DNA of 64,000 bases from Promicromonospora umidemergens (GCF_024171995.1 NZ_JAMTCT010000001.1:524722-588721); one strand, 5' to 3'; counted from the first letter of the stretch, positions 42,829 through 53,972 are shown. The notes: generated from the letters alone by a model not told the origin. Made by a program: numbers and translations.

Positions 42829-44205
42829 ATGAGCACTGTCACAGATTCGGCCGAGACAGGTCCGGCCGAACGGTCGGCGGACCCGGCGGGTCTCGACCAC
42901 TACCGCACGCTCACGGCGCGCCAGCAGCCGACGTGGCCGGACCCGGCCGCGCTGGCGGCTGCGACAGGCCGCCTGGCCCAGGCCGCGCCCATCGTGGTGC
43001 CCGCACAGGCCGACACCCTGACCGAGCGGCTCGCCGCCGCCGGCCGGGGCGAGGCGTTCCTGCTCCAGGGCGGGGACTGCGCGGAGACGTTCGCCGAGGC
43101 GAACGCCGACCGCATCCGCAACAAGGTCCGCACCATCCTGCAGATGGCCGTCGTGCTCACGCACGGCGCGAGCACGCCGGTCGTCAAGATGGGCCGCATG
43201 GCCGGCCAGTACGCCAAGCCGCGCTCCAGCGACACGGAGACGCGTGACGGCGTCACGCTGCCCACATACCGCGGCGACATGATCAACGGGTTCCCCTTCA
43301 CGTCGGCCGACCGTATGCCCGACCCGGAGCGGCTCGAGCAGGCCTACCGCATATCGGCGGCCACGGCGAACGTGGTGCGGGCCTTCACGCAGGGCGGCTT
43401 CGCCGACCTGCGTCAGGTACACGAGTGGAACCGGGGCTTCATGCGCAACCCCGCCTACGCCCGGTACGAGAAGACGGCGGACGAGATCGACCGCGCCATC
43501 CGGTTCATGCACGCGTGCGGAGCCGACTTCGACGCGCTGCGCTCCGTCGAGTTCTTCCTGAGCCACGAGGCCCTGGTGCTCGACTACGAGCGTGCGCTGA
43601 CCCGTACCGACCAGCGCACGGGACGGGCCTACGACACCAGCGCGCACTTCCTGTGGATAGGGGAGCGCACACGCCAGCTCGACGGCGCCCACGTCGACTT
43701 CATGTCCCGCATCGCCAACCCGATCGGCGTGAAGCTCGGCCCGGGAACGACGCCGCACGACGCACTAGCGCTCACCGAGCGGCTCAACCCGGACAACGTC
43801 CCCGGCCGGCTCACGTTCATCACCCGCATGGGCGCCGGTCGCGTCCGGGACGTGCTGCCGAGCATCGTCGAGGCGGTGACCTGGTCCGGCGCGAACGTCA
43901 CGTGGGTGACGGACCCGATGCACGGCAACACCATCACCTCGGACAGCGGGTACAAGACCCGTCGCCTGACGGACGTGCTCGACGAGGTCGCCGGGTTCTT
44001 CGAGGTGCACAAGGCGCTGGGCACCGTGCCGGGCGGGCTGCACATGGAGCTCACGGGCGACGACGTCACCGAGGTGCTGGGCGGAGCTGAGGAGATCTCC
44101 GACGCGGGCCTCGCCCTGCGCTACGAGACCCTCGTGGACCCGCGCCTGAACCACCAGCAGTCGCTGGAGCTGGCGTTCCAGGTGGCGGAGATGCTCCGCA
44201 GCTGA
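42829..44205 (+). CDS. aroG: Class II 3-deoxy-7-phosphoheptulonate synthase
   Basis: DAHP synthase, first step of the shikimate pathway, 458 residues, class II (plant/mycobacterial type). Landmarks are LLQGGDCAETFAEANADRI, KMGRMAGQYAKPRS, YRGDMINGF, GVKLGPGTTPHD, and VTDPMHGNT. It begins 31 nt after the phosphofructokinase stop, at ATG 42829. The order DAHP synthase, Rv2175c-like, pknL, polyprenyl synthase matches Mycobacterium tuberculosis and supports this assignment. Confidence 0.96.
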   Translation: MSTVTDSAETGPAERSADPAGLDHYRTLTARQQPTWPDPAALAAATGRLAQAAPIVVPAQADTLTERLAAAGRGEAFLLQGGDCAETFAEANADRIRNKVRTILQMAVVLTHGASTPVVKMGRMAGQYAKPRSSDTETRDGVTLPTYRGDMINGFPFTSADRMPDPERLEQAYRISAATANVVRAFTQGGFADLRQVHEWNRGFMRNPAYARYEKTADEIDRAIRFMHACGADFDALRSVEFFLSHEALVLDYERALTRTDQRTGRAYDTSAHFLWIGERTRQLDGAHVDFMSRIANPIGVKLGPGTTPHDALALTERLNPDNVPGRLTFITRMGAGRVRDVLPSIVEAVTWSGANVTWVTDPMHGNTITSDSGYKTRRLTDVLDEVAGFFEVHKALGTVPGGLHMELTGDDVTEVLGGAEEISDAGLALRYETLVDPRLNHQQSLELAFQVAEMLRS

Positions 44206-44213
44206 CCCGTCTG

Positions 44214-44273
44214 GTTGTGGGTGCGATCGTTGGCCTAGAACGGGCAGGTAGTCGCAACGATCGCGCCCACAAC
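44214..44273. terminator. Inverted repeat between convergent aroG and the Rv2175c-like gene
   Basis: Two 19-nt arms (44214-44232 and 44255-44273) with one mismatch (T against G in the repeat) and a 22-nt loop. Confidence 0.65.
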
Positions 44274-44282
44274 GTCCGAGTG

Positions 44283-44648
44283 TCAGAGCAGCGTCTGCGC
44301 CACCCGGCGCACCGCGGCGCGCTTGCCGTTGATCAGGGCGTCGACGGGCTGCTCACCGAGCTCGTCGTTGGGCGTGAACAGCCACTCGATGATCTCCTCA
44401 TCGGTGAACCCGGCGTCGGCCAGCACCATCACGGTCCCGCGCAGGGTCGGGATCACGCCGGGGCGGCCGTCGACCTCCGGCAGCACGAACTTGGCGGGCA
44501 CCTGGAAGATGGTGCGCTCGCCGCGCTTGATACCGACGACGTGCTGGTCACGGACCAGGCCGCGGGCCTTGCCGACCTCGATGCCGAGGATCTCGGAAAG
44601 GTCGGGCAGGTTCAGCCATTCGCCAACGAGGGCGTCGAGATCTGTCAC
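44283..44648 (-). CDS. Rv2175c-family DNA-binding protein
   Basis: A 121-residue protein matching the Rv2175c family: a winged-helix-type N-terminus (EWLNLPDLSEILGIEVGKAR) and the C-terminal GTVMVLADAGFTDEEIIEWL segment. In M. tuberculosis, Rv2175c is phosphorylated by PknL, encoded next door; the same adjacency holds here. The N-terminus starts at GTG 44648, with the -10 TACCCT 6 nt upstream, so the mRNA is leaderless. It is divergent from pknL. Confidence 0.85.
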   Translation of the reverse strand: MTDLDALVGEWLNLPDLSEILGIEVGKARGLVRDQHVVGIKRGERTIFQVPAKFVLPEVDGRPGVIPTLRGTVMVLADAGFTDEEIIEWLFTPNDELGEQPVDALINGKRAAVRRVAQTLL

Positions 44649-44765
44649 GGTAGAAGGGTATGCGACAGTGCGCGGGCCCGTGACGCCGCAACGATCCGGC
44701 AACGGCGTCCTGTCCACCATGCGAGTCCCAGTGGGAGCGTGGGCGGTCACCCGTACACTCCCAGC
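44649..44765. promoter_or_regulatory. Divergent leaderless promoters of the Rv2175c-like gene and pknL
   Basis: Minus strand: TACCCT (plus coordinates 44655-44660), 6 nt before GTG 44648. Plus strand: TACACT (44754-44759), 6 nt before GTG 44766. Both genes therefore probably lack a 5' leader. Confidence 0.6.
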
Positions 44766-46655
44766 GTGGCTCAGGTGACGGCAGACTCTCTCATCGGCCG
44801 CCTGGTGGACGGGCGGTACCAGATCGTCGCGCGCGTGGCGCGAGGTGGCATGGCCACGGTGTACCGCGCGCACGACAACCGACTGAACCGCGAGATCGCG
44901 CTCAAGGTGATGCACCCGCACCTGGCGGAGGGCGAGCAGGCGGTGAGCTTCCGGGAGCGTTTCGAGCGCGAGGCACGCTCGGCTGCCGGGCTGCAGCACC
45001 ACGGCGTCGTAGCGGTCTACGACCAGGGCACCGACGGCGACATGCGCTACCTGACCATGGAGTACGTGCCTGGCACCAACCTGCGCCAGCTGATCCGCGA
45101 CGGCGACCTCACGCTGCGCCGGTCGTTCGCCGTTCTCGACGTGGTGCTCTCGGCGCTCGCGGCCGCGCACGCCAAGGGGATCGTGCACCGGGACATCAAG
45201 CCGGAGAACGTGCTGCTGGAGCAGGGCACCGGTCGCCCCAAGGTGGCCGACTTCGGCCTGGCCCGCGCCATCTCCGAGGTGTCCAACACCACGACGGGCA
45301 CGGTGCTCGGTACTGTCGCGTACCTCGCGCCCGAGACCATCTCGACCGGGCACGTCGACGCGCGCGCCGACGTGTACGCCGTGGGGATCCTCGCGTTCGA
45401 GATGTTCACCGGCCGCCTGCCGCACGCCGGCGAGGGCCCCATCCAGGTCGCGTACGCGCACGTGAACACCGACGTGCCGCCCGTGAGCGCGTTCGCGGGC
45501 CATCTGGGTCGTCCGCTGGACCTGCTGGTCCGTGCTCTCACGGCCCGGGACCCGGACCGGCGCCCGAGCGACGCCGCCGTGGCGCTCGACGCGCTGCGGA
45601 ACACGTTCCAGCGGATCCCGAACGAGGTGCTGGACATACCCGCGAGCGCGGCGCCACCGCCGTCGCAGGCCGCGGTGAAGGCGGCACGTACCGCGGTGGT
45701 GGAGCGGCCGGCGGCCGGACGCTGGGTGGCTCAGCAGCCGCCGCAGCCTCCGCCGCCGCCGGTGCAGAGGCCCCGGCGCGGACGCAAGGTCCTGCTGGCC
45801 GTCGCAGTCCTTGCGGTCCTGTTCAGCGCCTGGTGGTACACGGAACGAGGCCCGGGCGCCTACGCGGTGGTGCCCGACGGCGTCGTCGGCGTCGCCGCCC
45901 AGCAGGCCGAGGAGGCGCTGACCGAGGCAGGGCTCACGCCGCAGGGCGAGGAGCGGCACGACTCCGAGGTGCCGGAGGGCGAGGTGATCTCGGTGGTCCC
46001 CGACGAGGGGCGGCGCTGGAAGCGCGACGAGCCCGTGCGCCTCGTGGTCTCGCTCGGGCAGGAGCTGGCCGAGGTGCCGGCGGGCCTGGTCGGCATGACC
46101 GGGAAGGCTGCGCAGACGGCCCTGCGGGACGCGGGCCTTACCGACGTCGAGGTCTCCCGCGAGTACACGAACGACGGCGCGCGGGACGAGGTCATCTGGG
46201 CGTCGGTGCGTGACGGCGACATGGTGCCGACGGACGAGCACGTGCGGCTCACCGTGTCGGACGGGCCGCCACCGGTCACCGTTCCGGAGGTCGCCGGCCT
46301 CGGCGCCGACGAAGCCACGGGAGAGCTGGAGGCCGAGGACTTCGACGTGGAGCGGCAGGACCGGTTCGACGAGGAGGCCCCGGCAGGCACGGTGCTCGGT
46401 ACGGAGCCGGCCGGCGGGGCCGGGGCAGAGCAGGGGAGCACCGTGACGATCGTCGTCAGCCAGGGCCCGGAGGGCACGGTGCCCGACGTCGTGGGGATGT
46501 CGGTGGAGGACGCGCGGACGACGCTCGAGGAGGCCGGCTACACGGTGGTGCTGCGTGGCTTCGGCGAGCTGTTCGGCAACGGTGTCACCGAGACGAAGCC
46601 GGCAGCCGGCAAGCACCTGGAACAGGGTGGAGAGGTCACCGTCTGGACCTGGTGA
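44766..46655 (+). CDS. pknL: Serine/threonine protein kinase PknL with PASTA domains
   Basis: A 629-residue membrane kinase. N-terminal kinase domain (about 18-285) with the glycine loop VARGGMATVY, catalytic Lys47, HRDIKPEN (Asp143), and DFGLA (162-166). It is followed by a Pro-rich juxtamembrane part, one helix (341-358), and four extracellular PASTA-like repeats starting near 367, 435, 505 and 570, each beginning VPxVxGM or similar. PASTA domains bind peptidoglycan or muropeptides. Mycobacterial PknL has no PASTA domains, but that of several other actinobacteria does. Context suggests the Rv2175c-like protein is its substrate. Confidence 0.93.
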   Translation: MAQVTADSLIGRLVDGRYQIVARVARGGMATVYRAHDNRLNREIALKVMHPHLAEGEQAVSFRERFEREARSAAGLQHHGVVAVYDQGTDGDMRYLTMEYVPGTNLRQLIRDGDLTLRRSFAVLDVVLSALAAAHAKGIVHRDIKPENVLLEQGTGRPKVADFGLARAISEVSNTTTGTVLGTVAYLAPETISTGHVDARADVYAVGILAFEMFTGRLPHAGEGPIQVAYAHVNTDVPPVSAFAGHLGRPLDLLVRALTARDPDRRPSDAAVALDALRNTFQRIPNEVLDIPASAAPPPSQAAVKAARTAVVERPAAGRWVAQQPPQPPPPPVQRPRRGRKVLLAVAVLAVLFSAWWYTERGPGAYAVVPDGVVGVAAQQAEEALTEAGLTPQGEERHDSEVPEGEVISVVPDEGRRWKRDEPVRLVVSLGQELAEVPAGLVGMTGKAAQTALRDAGLTDVEVSREYTNDGARDEVIWASVRDGDMVPTDEHVRLTVSDGPPPVTVPEVAGLGADEATGELEAEDFDVERQDRFDEEAPAGTVLGTEPAGGAGAEQGSTVTIVVSQGPEGTVPDVVGMSVEDARTTLEEAGYTVVLRGFGELFGNGVTETKPAAGKHLEQGGEVTVWTW

Positions 46656-46688
46656 ACCGGGACCTGGTGACCCGGGCCGGCGGCAAGG

Positions 46689-47837
46689 TCAGGCGGCGCG
46701 GTCGACGGCGGCGTGGGCCAGGTCGGTCAGCACGCCTCGGCCGGGCTCGGTCAGGTCCGCGAGGTCCAGCAGCGCGTGGGCGCGGACGGAGAGGTCGGCG
46801 ATGAGCTGCTCGACCGCGTCCAGCGCACCCGAGCCGACGATGACCTCACGCACCCGGGCGACGTCCTCCTCGGACAGGTCAGGGTCGCCCAGCGCGGCGG
46901 TCAGCGTAGCGGCCTCCGGTCCGTCGGCATGGGGCAGGAGGGCGAGGGTGCGCGCCACGACGACCGTGTGCTTGCCCTCGCGCAGGTCGTCGCCGGCCGG
47001 TTTGCCCGTGACGGCCGGGTCGCCGAAGACCCCGAGCACGTCGTCGCGGAGCTGGAACGCCTCGCCGAGGGGCAACCCCGCCGCCTCGATCCCGGCTGCC
47101 GCCCGCGTACCCCTGCCGGCAAGCAGCGCGCCGAGCGCCAGCGGCGCCGCCACGGAGTAGCTGGCGGTCTTGGCGCGCAGCACCTTCCGGGCGCGCTCCT
47201 CGTCAGAGGCAGGGTCGCCGCCCCAGGGCTCCGCCTGGACCAGCACGTCGAGGTACTGGCCGACGACCACCTCGCTCTGCATGACGTCGAAGCGAGCGCG
47301 CGTGGCCTCGACGACGTCGGCCGGCAGCGGTGCGAGCGCCGCCGACAGCTCGCGCTGGGCGGCGAGGAGCACCAGGTCGCCGAGCAGGATCGCGGCGGCG
47401 TCGCCGAACCGCACCGCCTCACCGGACCAGCCGGCCACGGCGTGCTTGGCGGCGAACGCCCGGTGCGCGGTGGGGCGTCCGCGACGCATGTCGGAGTTGT
47501 CCATCACGTCGTCGTGCAGCAGCGCCGCCGCCTGGAACAGCTCGAGCGCCGCCCCCACCCGGACGGCGGCGATGCGGGCCGGGTCCGTGGGATCGGCGGC
47601 GCCGCCGTGCGCACGGAAGGACCAGTAGCAGAACGCGGCCCGCAGCCGCTTGCCGCCCATGAGCAGGCCGGCTGCCTCCTCGACCAGGACCTCCGCTTTC
47701 GGGCTGATCGCACTCACCTCGGCCGCCAGCCGGCCGAGGTGAGCGGTCACGGCGGCGTCGACGTCGGCGCGGAGGTTCTCGGCGTCGAGCAGGGCTACGG
47801 GGTTCAGGGCGCCGGTACGGGCGGATGAGACGGACAC
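46689..47837 (-). CDS. idsA: Polyprenyl diphosphate synthase (IdsA-like)
   Basis: A 382-residue all-trans isoprenyl chain-elongating enzyme. It has the first Asp-rich motif HDDVMDNSDMRRG and the second as LRDDVLGVFGDP (DDxxG in place of DDxxD, common in actinobacterial homologs), and the GGKRLRAAF motif. Product length (geranylgeranyl or longer, for menaquinone or polyprenol) cannot be judged. GTG start at 47837 with the -10 TAGGCT 6 nt upstream. It is convergent with pknL. Confidence 0.9.
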   Translation of the reverse strand: MSVSSARTGALNPVALLDAENLRADVDAAVTAHLGRLAAEVSAISPKAEVLVEEAAGLLMGGKRLRAAFCYWSFRAHGGAADPTDPARIAAVRVGAALELFQAAALLHDDVMDNSDMRRGRPTAHRAFAAKHAVAGWSGEAVRFGDAAAILLGDLVLLAAQRELSAALAPLPADVVEATRARFDVMQSEVVVGQYLDVLVQAEPWGGDPASDEERARKVLRAKTASYSVAAPLALGALLAGRGTRAAAGIEAAGLPLGEAFQLRDDVLGVFGDPAVTGKPAGDDLREGKHTVVVARTLALLPHADGPEAATLTAALGDPDLSEEDVARVREVIVGSGALDAVEQLIADLSVRAHALLDLADLTEPGRGVLTDLAHAAVDRAA

Positions 47838-47843
47838 CGTCCC

Positions 47844-47849
47844 AGCCTA
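47844..47849 (-). promoter_or_regulatory. -10 box of the leaderless idsA transcript
   Basis: Minus-strand TAGGCT ending 6 nt before GTG 47837. The box lies against the stop of the upstream lipoprotein gene. Confidence 0.5.
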
Positions 47850-48425
47850 TGGGGTGCGGACAGTACCGCTGATCGAGGCGAGACGGCGCTCGCCGTCGTC
47901 GAGCACGCCCACGACGAGCGACTCCTGCACCTCGCCGGCCTTGGTCCTGGAGACCCGCAGGAACGCGGTCTGCGCGGTGAGACCGCTCGAGTCCGGCGCC
48001 TCGATCTGCTCGAAGTCCTGGTCGACCAGGATCCCCTCGACCTGCGCGACGAGCTTCTTGGTCGGCAGGCTCGACGACAGGTTGAGCGTCACCTGCGTCA
48101 TCGGGGTGTTCTTGGCCTTCGAGTCCTGAGAAGCCGGCGCGGGGCTCGCCGACGACGCGAGCAGGAGGGCGTCCTCCGGCATCGGGAACAGGTCGGGCGG
48201 AAACCCCTCCGCGTAGGTTCCGACGGCCGACGACGGGTCGAAGGTCGGCAGCTCGGCAGGCCCGCCGGACACGGCCGATCGGGGCTCCGGGGTACCTGAC
48301 GCGGTAGCGGCCGACGCCGGTAGCTCGGCCCCCGTGCCACACCCCCCGGTAGCCAGCGCCAGCCCGAAGGCGGCGGCGAGCGCTGCCGTGCGACGAGCGG
48401 TGGTGAGGTGAGGCACGTCGGACAC
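47847..48425 (-). CDS. Predicted secreted lipoprotein, unknown function
   Basis: A 192-residue protein with a lipoprotein signal (RRTAALAAAFGLALATGGC) and a Ser/Ala/Pro-rich tether, then a folded domain (PMTQVTLNLSSSLPTKKLVAQVEGIL, ESLVVGVLDDGERRLASI). No family recognised. The start is GTG 48425 by signal-peptide logic; the longer frame to 48572 would add 49 residues before the signal peptide. It lies just upstream of idsA on the same strand, 9 nt from its start. Confidence 0.7.
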   Translation of the reverse strand: MSDVPHLTTARRTAALAAAFGLALATGGCGTGAELPASAATASGTPEPRSAVSGGPAELPTFDPSSAVGTYAEGFPPDLFPMPEDALLLASSASPAPASQDSKAKNTPMTQVTLNLSSSLPTKKLVAQVEGILVDQDFEQIEAPDSSGLTAQTAFLRVSRTKAGEVQESLVVGVLDDGERRLASISGTVRTP

Positions 48426-48546
48426 CGTAGCCGGAGAGACCCTCGTGGCGACAGTGCACGGGCCGTAGCGCGACCACATGAAACTCGTTGTCCACACGGT
48501 CGTCCTGGGCGCGCCGCCGCCCCCGGGGACGGCTGGGATCGATGGC

Positions 48547-49911
48547 ATGAACCCCAAGGACATCACCTCCAAGAACCTCGGTCGACGATCCGCGGTGCCG
48601 AACGCGACGGTGCCGAACGCGACGGTGGTCCGCGTCGCAGGACCCGAGGACCTGCTCGCCTACATCCCCTACCGGCTCGGCTTCGAGCCTGCCGAGTCCG
48701 TCGTCGCGGTGAGCCTGACGGGACCGCGCCAGCGTGTCGGGCTCGTCGCGCGGGTCGACCTCGACGACCTCCGTCTGCGGCAGCCCGACGACCCGGAGGG
48801 ACCGGACGGCGCGGCGACCGCCCGCTGGCTCGCGGACCACGTGGTGGCCGACGGCGCCGACCGCGCCGTGGTGGTCCTGTACACCGCCACCGACCCGTTC
48901 GTGCCGACGGGTGCCGCGCGACGTGCCGTCGACCTGCTGCGAGCCCGCCTCGAGCGCCGGCTCCCCGGGACCGAGGCCTGGCTCGTGGCCCCCACGGGGT
49001 TCCGGGCGCTCGACTGCGCCGACCCGATGTGCTGCCCCGCCGAGGGCCGGCCCCTGACCGCGCTGCAGGGCAGCCGCGTCGCCGCTCACATGGTGCTGGA
49101 GGGCCGCACCGTGGCCGGTACCCGTGAGGAGCGGTACGCCCTGCGGGCCGCTCCCGAGGCTGCCCGCACCCAGGCACGCCGAGCGGCGGCCCGCTGGACC
49201 GACACCTACCGGCGGCTCCTGAACGGGACAAGGTTTCCGGACGGTGGCGGGCCGATCGACGGCGCGGCGCGGACCGACAGCACTACCGCGACCGACGGCA
49301 CTATCCCGACCGACGACCTGCGGGCCGAGCGGGCGCTGGGGGAGTGGGGTGCAGAGAGCCTGGGCCTGTGGCGGTCCGCCGTGCGTACCGCGGCAGGCAC
49401 AAGGCCCGGCCGGCCGGTGGTGCTGTCGCCGGTCGACCTCGGCAAGATCGGGGCGGCGCTCGCGGACACGCCGGTGCGGGACGCCGTGCTGCTGAGCCTG
49501 GCGCCGGGCACGGAGGAGACGGCGCTGCGTACCGCCCGCCGTCAGGTGGACGGCGACACCGACGTGGCCACAGGGGCGGTCATGGCACGGATCGTCGACC
49601 CGGAGCAGGGAGTGCCCCCGGACGAGGAGATCACGCGTGCGGCACGCGACGTGCTGGAGGCGGTGGTCACCCACGTCCCGCGGAACCGGCGGGCTCCGGC
49701 CTACCTGCTGCTGGCATTGGTCGCGTGGTGGCGCGGCGACGGCGGGCTGGCCGCCGAGCGGGTGTCGGACGCGCTCGGGGTGGACCCGGGCTACCGGCTC
49801 GCGCTGCTGCTGCGAGGGGCGATCGCCGGGGGAGTCCCGCCCGGCTGGGTGCGGCGAGAGCGGGGGGCCTGCCCCGGCGAGCCGGGGCAGGGGGAAGCGG
49901 CGGCGGTGTGA
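48547..49911 (+). CDS. DUF4192 domain protein
   Basis: A 454-residue actinobacterial protein of unknown function. The DUF4192 pattern is visible at AGPEDLLAYIPYRLGFEPAESVVAVSLTG and in RAPAYLLLALVAWWRGDGGLAAERV..., which spans about residues 15-430 with a Thr/Asp-rich insertion near 235-260. No catalytic motif is recognised. The start is uncertain: ATG 48547 fits family length better, ATG 48478 would add 23 residues. Divergent from the lipoprotein gene. Confidence 0.8.
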   Translation: MNPKDITSKNLGRRSAVPNATVPNATVVRVAGPEDLLAYIPYRLGFEPAESVVAVSLTGPRQRVGLVARVDLDDLRLRQPDDPEGPDGAATARWLADHVVADGADRAVVVLYTATDPFVPTGAARRAVDLLRARLERRLPGTEAWLVAPTGFRALDCADPMCCPAEGRPLTALQGSRVAAHMVLEGRTVAGTREERYALRAAPEAARTQARRAAARWTDTYRRLLNGTRFPDGGGPIDGAARTDSTTATDGTIPTDDLRAERALGEWGAESLGLWRSAVRTAAGTRPGRPVVLSPVDLGKIGAALADTPVRDAVLLSLAPGTEETALRTARRQVDGDTDVATGAVMARIVDPEQGVPPDEEITRAARDVLEAVVTHVPRNRRAPAYLLLALVAWWRGDGGLAAERVSDALGVDPGYRLALLLRGAIAGGVPPGWVRRERGACPGEPGQGEAAAV

Positions 49912-49950
49912 GGCACGGTCAGGGCGCGGCGTGCGGTAGCGTCGGCCGAC

Positions 49951-50316
49951 ATGACGATCGTCGTCGGCCACCTCGCCACGCCCGAGGGCCAAGAGGCTCT
50001 GCGTACCGCTGTCACCGAGGCCAGGGAGCGGAGGGTCCCGCTGGTCGTCGTCACCAACAGCAAGCGTCCGGTGGACGAGTGCAAGGCCGAGACCGACGAG
50101 CTGGTCAGCCGGCTCGCGGGTGAGGTCGAGGTGCGCGTGGAGCTCGGCACCGGCGACCTGGCCGAGGACCTGATCCGCACCGCCACGAGCACGGTGGCCG
50201 ACCTGATAGTGATCGGCCTGCGCAAGCGCAGCCCCGTCGGGAAGCTCATCCTGGGCGCGGGTGCTCAGCGAATCCTGGTCGAGGCGCCGTGCCCGGTGCT
50301 GGCCGTCAAGGTCTGA
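49951..50316 (+). CDS. Universal stress protein (UspA family)
   Basis: A single-domain 121-residue Usp protein. The ATP-binding signature is present as VIGLRKRSPVGKLILGAGAQRILVEA (G-x2-x-G-x9-G(A) pattern), ending in CPVLAVKV. A TAGCGT box 8 nt before ATG 49951 suggests a leaderless or nearly leaderless mRNA. Role in stress survival is inferred from the family. Confidence 0.88.
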   Translation: MTIVVGHLATPEGQEALRTAVTEARERRVPLVVVTNSKRPVDECKAETDELVSRLAGEVEVRVELGTGDLAEDLIRTATSTVADLIVIGLRKRSPVGKLILGAGAQRILVEAPCPVLAVKV

Positions 50317-50638
50317 CCGGGTAACCGGCTCAGGCGTCCGGCCGGGTGCGGCCCGCGTGGAGCCAGAGCCGGTCTCGTGCCTGGTCCAGGACAGATCCGG
50401 CTGGCCGGGAATGGTGCGGCCGTCTGGTTCGTTGACCCCTGGTACGCGAGATTCAGATCCACCTGCGGGGCTGCCCCGCCGGACGTGACTTCGCACTGAC
50501 TTTGCCCATATCGCCGCGTTCGTCGCGGCAGACATGGAGGTCGACGGTACAATATATATGTTCGCCGACGGAAGCAGAAGGCCCAGTGAAGGCCCCGTCG
50601 GCGGTACACCGCCCCCTCGAATGCCGAAAGGTCGGTTT
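50317..50638. other. 322-nt region upstream of sigA
   Basis: No gene recognised. It holds a TACAAT box (50548-50553) inside an AT-rich stretch and a TTGACC at about 50430, and a possible but unlikely upstream start for sigA at ATG 50534. Confidence 0.4.
50548..50553 (+). promoter_or_regulatory. Candidate -10 box of the sigA promoter
   Basis: TACAAT in the most AT-rich short stretch of this region, about 85 nt before the chosen sigA start. No good -35 is visible at 17 nt. Confidence 0.4.
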
Positions 50639-52273
<1,635 letters not shown>

Positions 52274-52285
52274 GTAGAACCTCTA

Positions 52286-52328
52286 CGCCGGGCGGGTGAA
52301 CCTTCCTCGGAAGGATTCCCGCCCGGCG
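52286..52328 (+). terminator. Terminator after sigA
   Basis: CGCCGGGCGGG pairs with CCCGCCCGGCG (11 bp) and an inner CCTTCC/GGAAGG helix extends the stem. Confidence 0.8.
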
Positions 52329-52343
52329 TCGTCGTATGGAAAT

Positions 52344-53972
52344 GTGCCCGATGTGTCCCTCCTGATCAGCGTCACGTCCCGAGAACATCTGGCGATCCGA
52401 GCACTTCTGGCCCGGACAGCTGCTTCCGCGCTCGCCGTCTTCCTCGCGATGGGTATCTTCTCGGCGCCCGCTGCCGCGACACCCGCCGCGACTTCCGCCG
52501 CGGCGGGCTACACGCTCACCGCGTCCGGCACGTCGACCACCACCGCGGCCGTGGCGAAGAGGCTCTCGGTGGTCTACCGGTACGACGGCGCTCCCAGGGC
52601 GAACGCCACCGTGTCGCTGCAGAGGTTCAGCGACGGCTCGTGGGTCCGGGACAGGACCGTGACCACGGGGTCCACCGGCAAGGCGACGGCGTCGGTCAGC
52701 CCGACCATGACGACGAAGTACCGGTTCAAGACGACCCGCGCGACGAGCGCGAACTTGACGGTGACCGTGGTGCCGGGCTCGTGGACCATCGCGGGCTCGG
52801 GCAGCGGCCACGGCGTCGGCATGTCGCAGTACGGCGCCTACCAGATGGCGCGCACCGGCAGCACGGCGTCAGACATCCTGCGCCACTACTACCCGGGCGC
52901 CACGGTGAGCACCGCGAACAACCCGTGGACGTCGATCGACGTCCAGGTGCTCGGCGGGTCGACCGACCCGGCCACCACCACCCTGAGCCTGTCCGCCGGG
53001 TCGTGGCGGCTGCTCGACGGCGCCGAGAGCCAGCTCGCGACCGGCACGTCGGCGCGCAAGATCTCGATAGCCCGGACGGCGGCGGGCGTCACCGCGAAGA
53101 TCACCGAGAACGGCGCGGTGCGCCGGACGATCGGCGCCCGTCCGACCCTCTACCTGGAGTGGACGGGCACCGACTACTGGGCCGGGACCGCCGGCACGGT
53201 GCGGGTGTCCGGCGCCCAGGGCAGCTACCGCCACGGCAGGCTGCGTGTCACCGATCTCAACGCCCGGCCCAACGTGGTCAGCCAGGTGGTCATCAACGAC
53301 GAGTACCTCTATGGGCTCGAAGAGATGCCGTCGCTGTGGGGAACGAGCGCCTACGGCGGCGCCGCGGCACTCGAGGCGCAGGCGATCATCGCCCGGAACT
53401 ACGCCATCCTGGACAAGACCGAGGGCCTGAAGGCCTCGTGCGACTGCCATCTCTACGACGACACCAGGAGCCAGAACTACACCGGCTGGAAGAAGGAGGG
53501 CGGCGAGGCGGGCGGGACATGGCGCGCGGCGGTCGACGCCACCCGCCAGGACGGCGCCTCGACGGTCTCGGTAGTGCGCAACGCGTCGGACGGCATCGCG
53601 GAGACGCCGTACTTCGCGTCGTCAGGCCGTGGCGGCGCCTTCTCCGGTACCGCCAACAACCAGGACGCGTTCGGCACGGCCCCGCAGTCCCACCTCGCGC
53701 ACGTGGCGGACCCCTATTCGGCGCAGGCTCCGGGCAACCCGAACGTGTCGTGGTCGGGCACCCTCACGCAGGCGACCGCGAAGAGTGTCTTCCGGCTCGG
53801 CTGGGTCAAGTCGGTCAAGGTCACCGCGCGCTACTCGAGCGGACAGGTCAAGACCATGCGGGCGGTGACGCCCCAGGGCACCACCCGCACGCTGACCAAG
53901 ACGGCCGAGGGCTGGCGGACCGCTCTCGGCTTCCAGGGCTCCTGGATGGGCACGGTGACCGCGACGAGATAG
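52344..53972 (+). CDS. SpoIID/LytB-domain secreted protein
   Basis: A 542-residue secreted protein with a long N-terminal signal peptide (LARTAASALAVFLAMGIFSAPAA). An Ig-like/beta domain of about 100 residues follows, then the SpoIID/LytB domain with GHGVGMSQYGAYQMA and NDEYLYGLEEMPSLWG-type segments. SpoIID proteins cut glycan strands; LytB-like proteins stimulate amidases. In a non-sporulating actinobacterium it is probably a cell-wall remodelling factor. GTG at 52344 was preferred; GTG 52353 is possible. Confidence 0.85.
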   Translation: MPDVSLLISVTSREHLAIRALLARTAASALAVFLAMGIFSAPAAATPAATSAAAGYTLTASGTSTTTAAVAKRLSVVYRYDGAPRANATVSLQRFSDGSWVRDRTVTTGSTGKATASVSPTMTTKYRFKTTRATSANLTVTVVPGSWTIAGSGSGHGVGMSQYGAYQMARTGSTASDILRHYYPGATVSTANNPWTSIDVQVLGGSTDPATTTLSLSAGSWRLLDGAESQLATGTSARKISIARTAAGVTAKITENGAVRRTIGARPTLYLEWTGTDYWAGTAGTVRVSGAQGSYRHGRLRVTDLNARPNVVSQVVINDEYLYGLEEMPSLWGTSAYGGAAALEAQAIIARNYAILDKTEGLKASCDCHLYDDTRSQNYTGWKKEGGEAGGTWRAAVDATRQDGASTVSVVRNASDGIAETPYFASSGRGGAFSGTANNQDAFGTAPQSHLAHVADPYSAQAPGNPNVSWSGTLTQATAKSVFRLGWVKSVKVTARYSSGQVKTMRAVTPQGTTRTLTKTAEGWRTALGFQGSWMGTVTATR

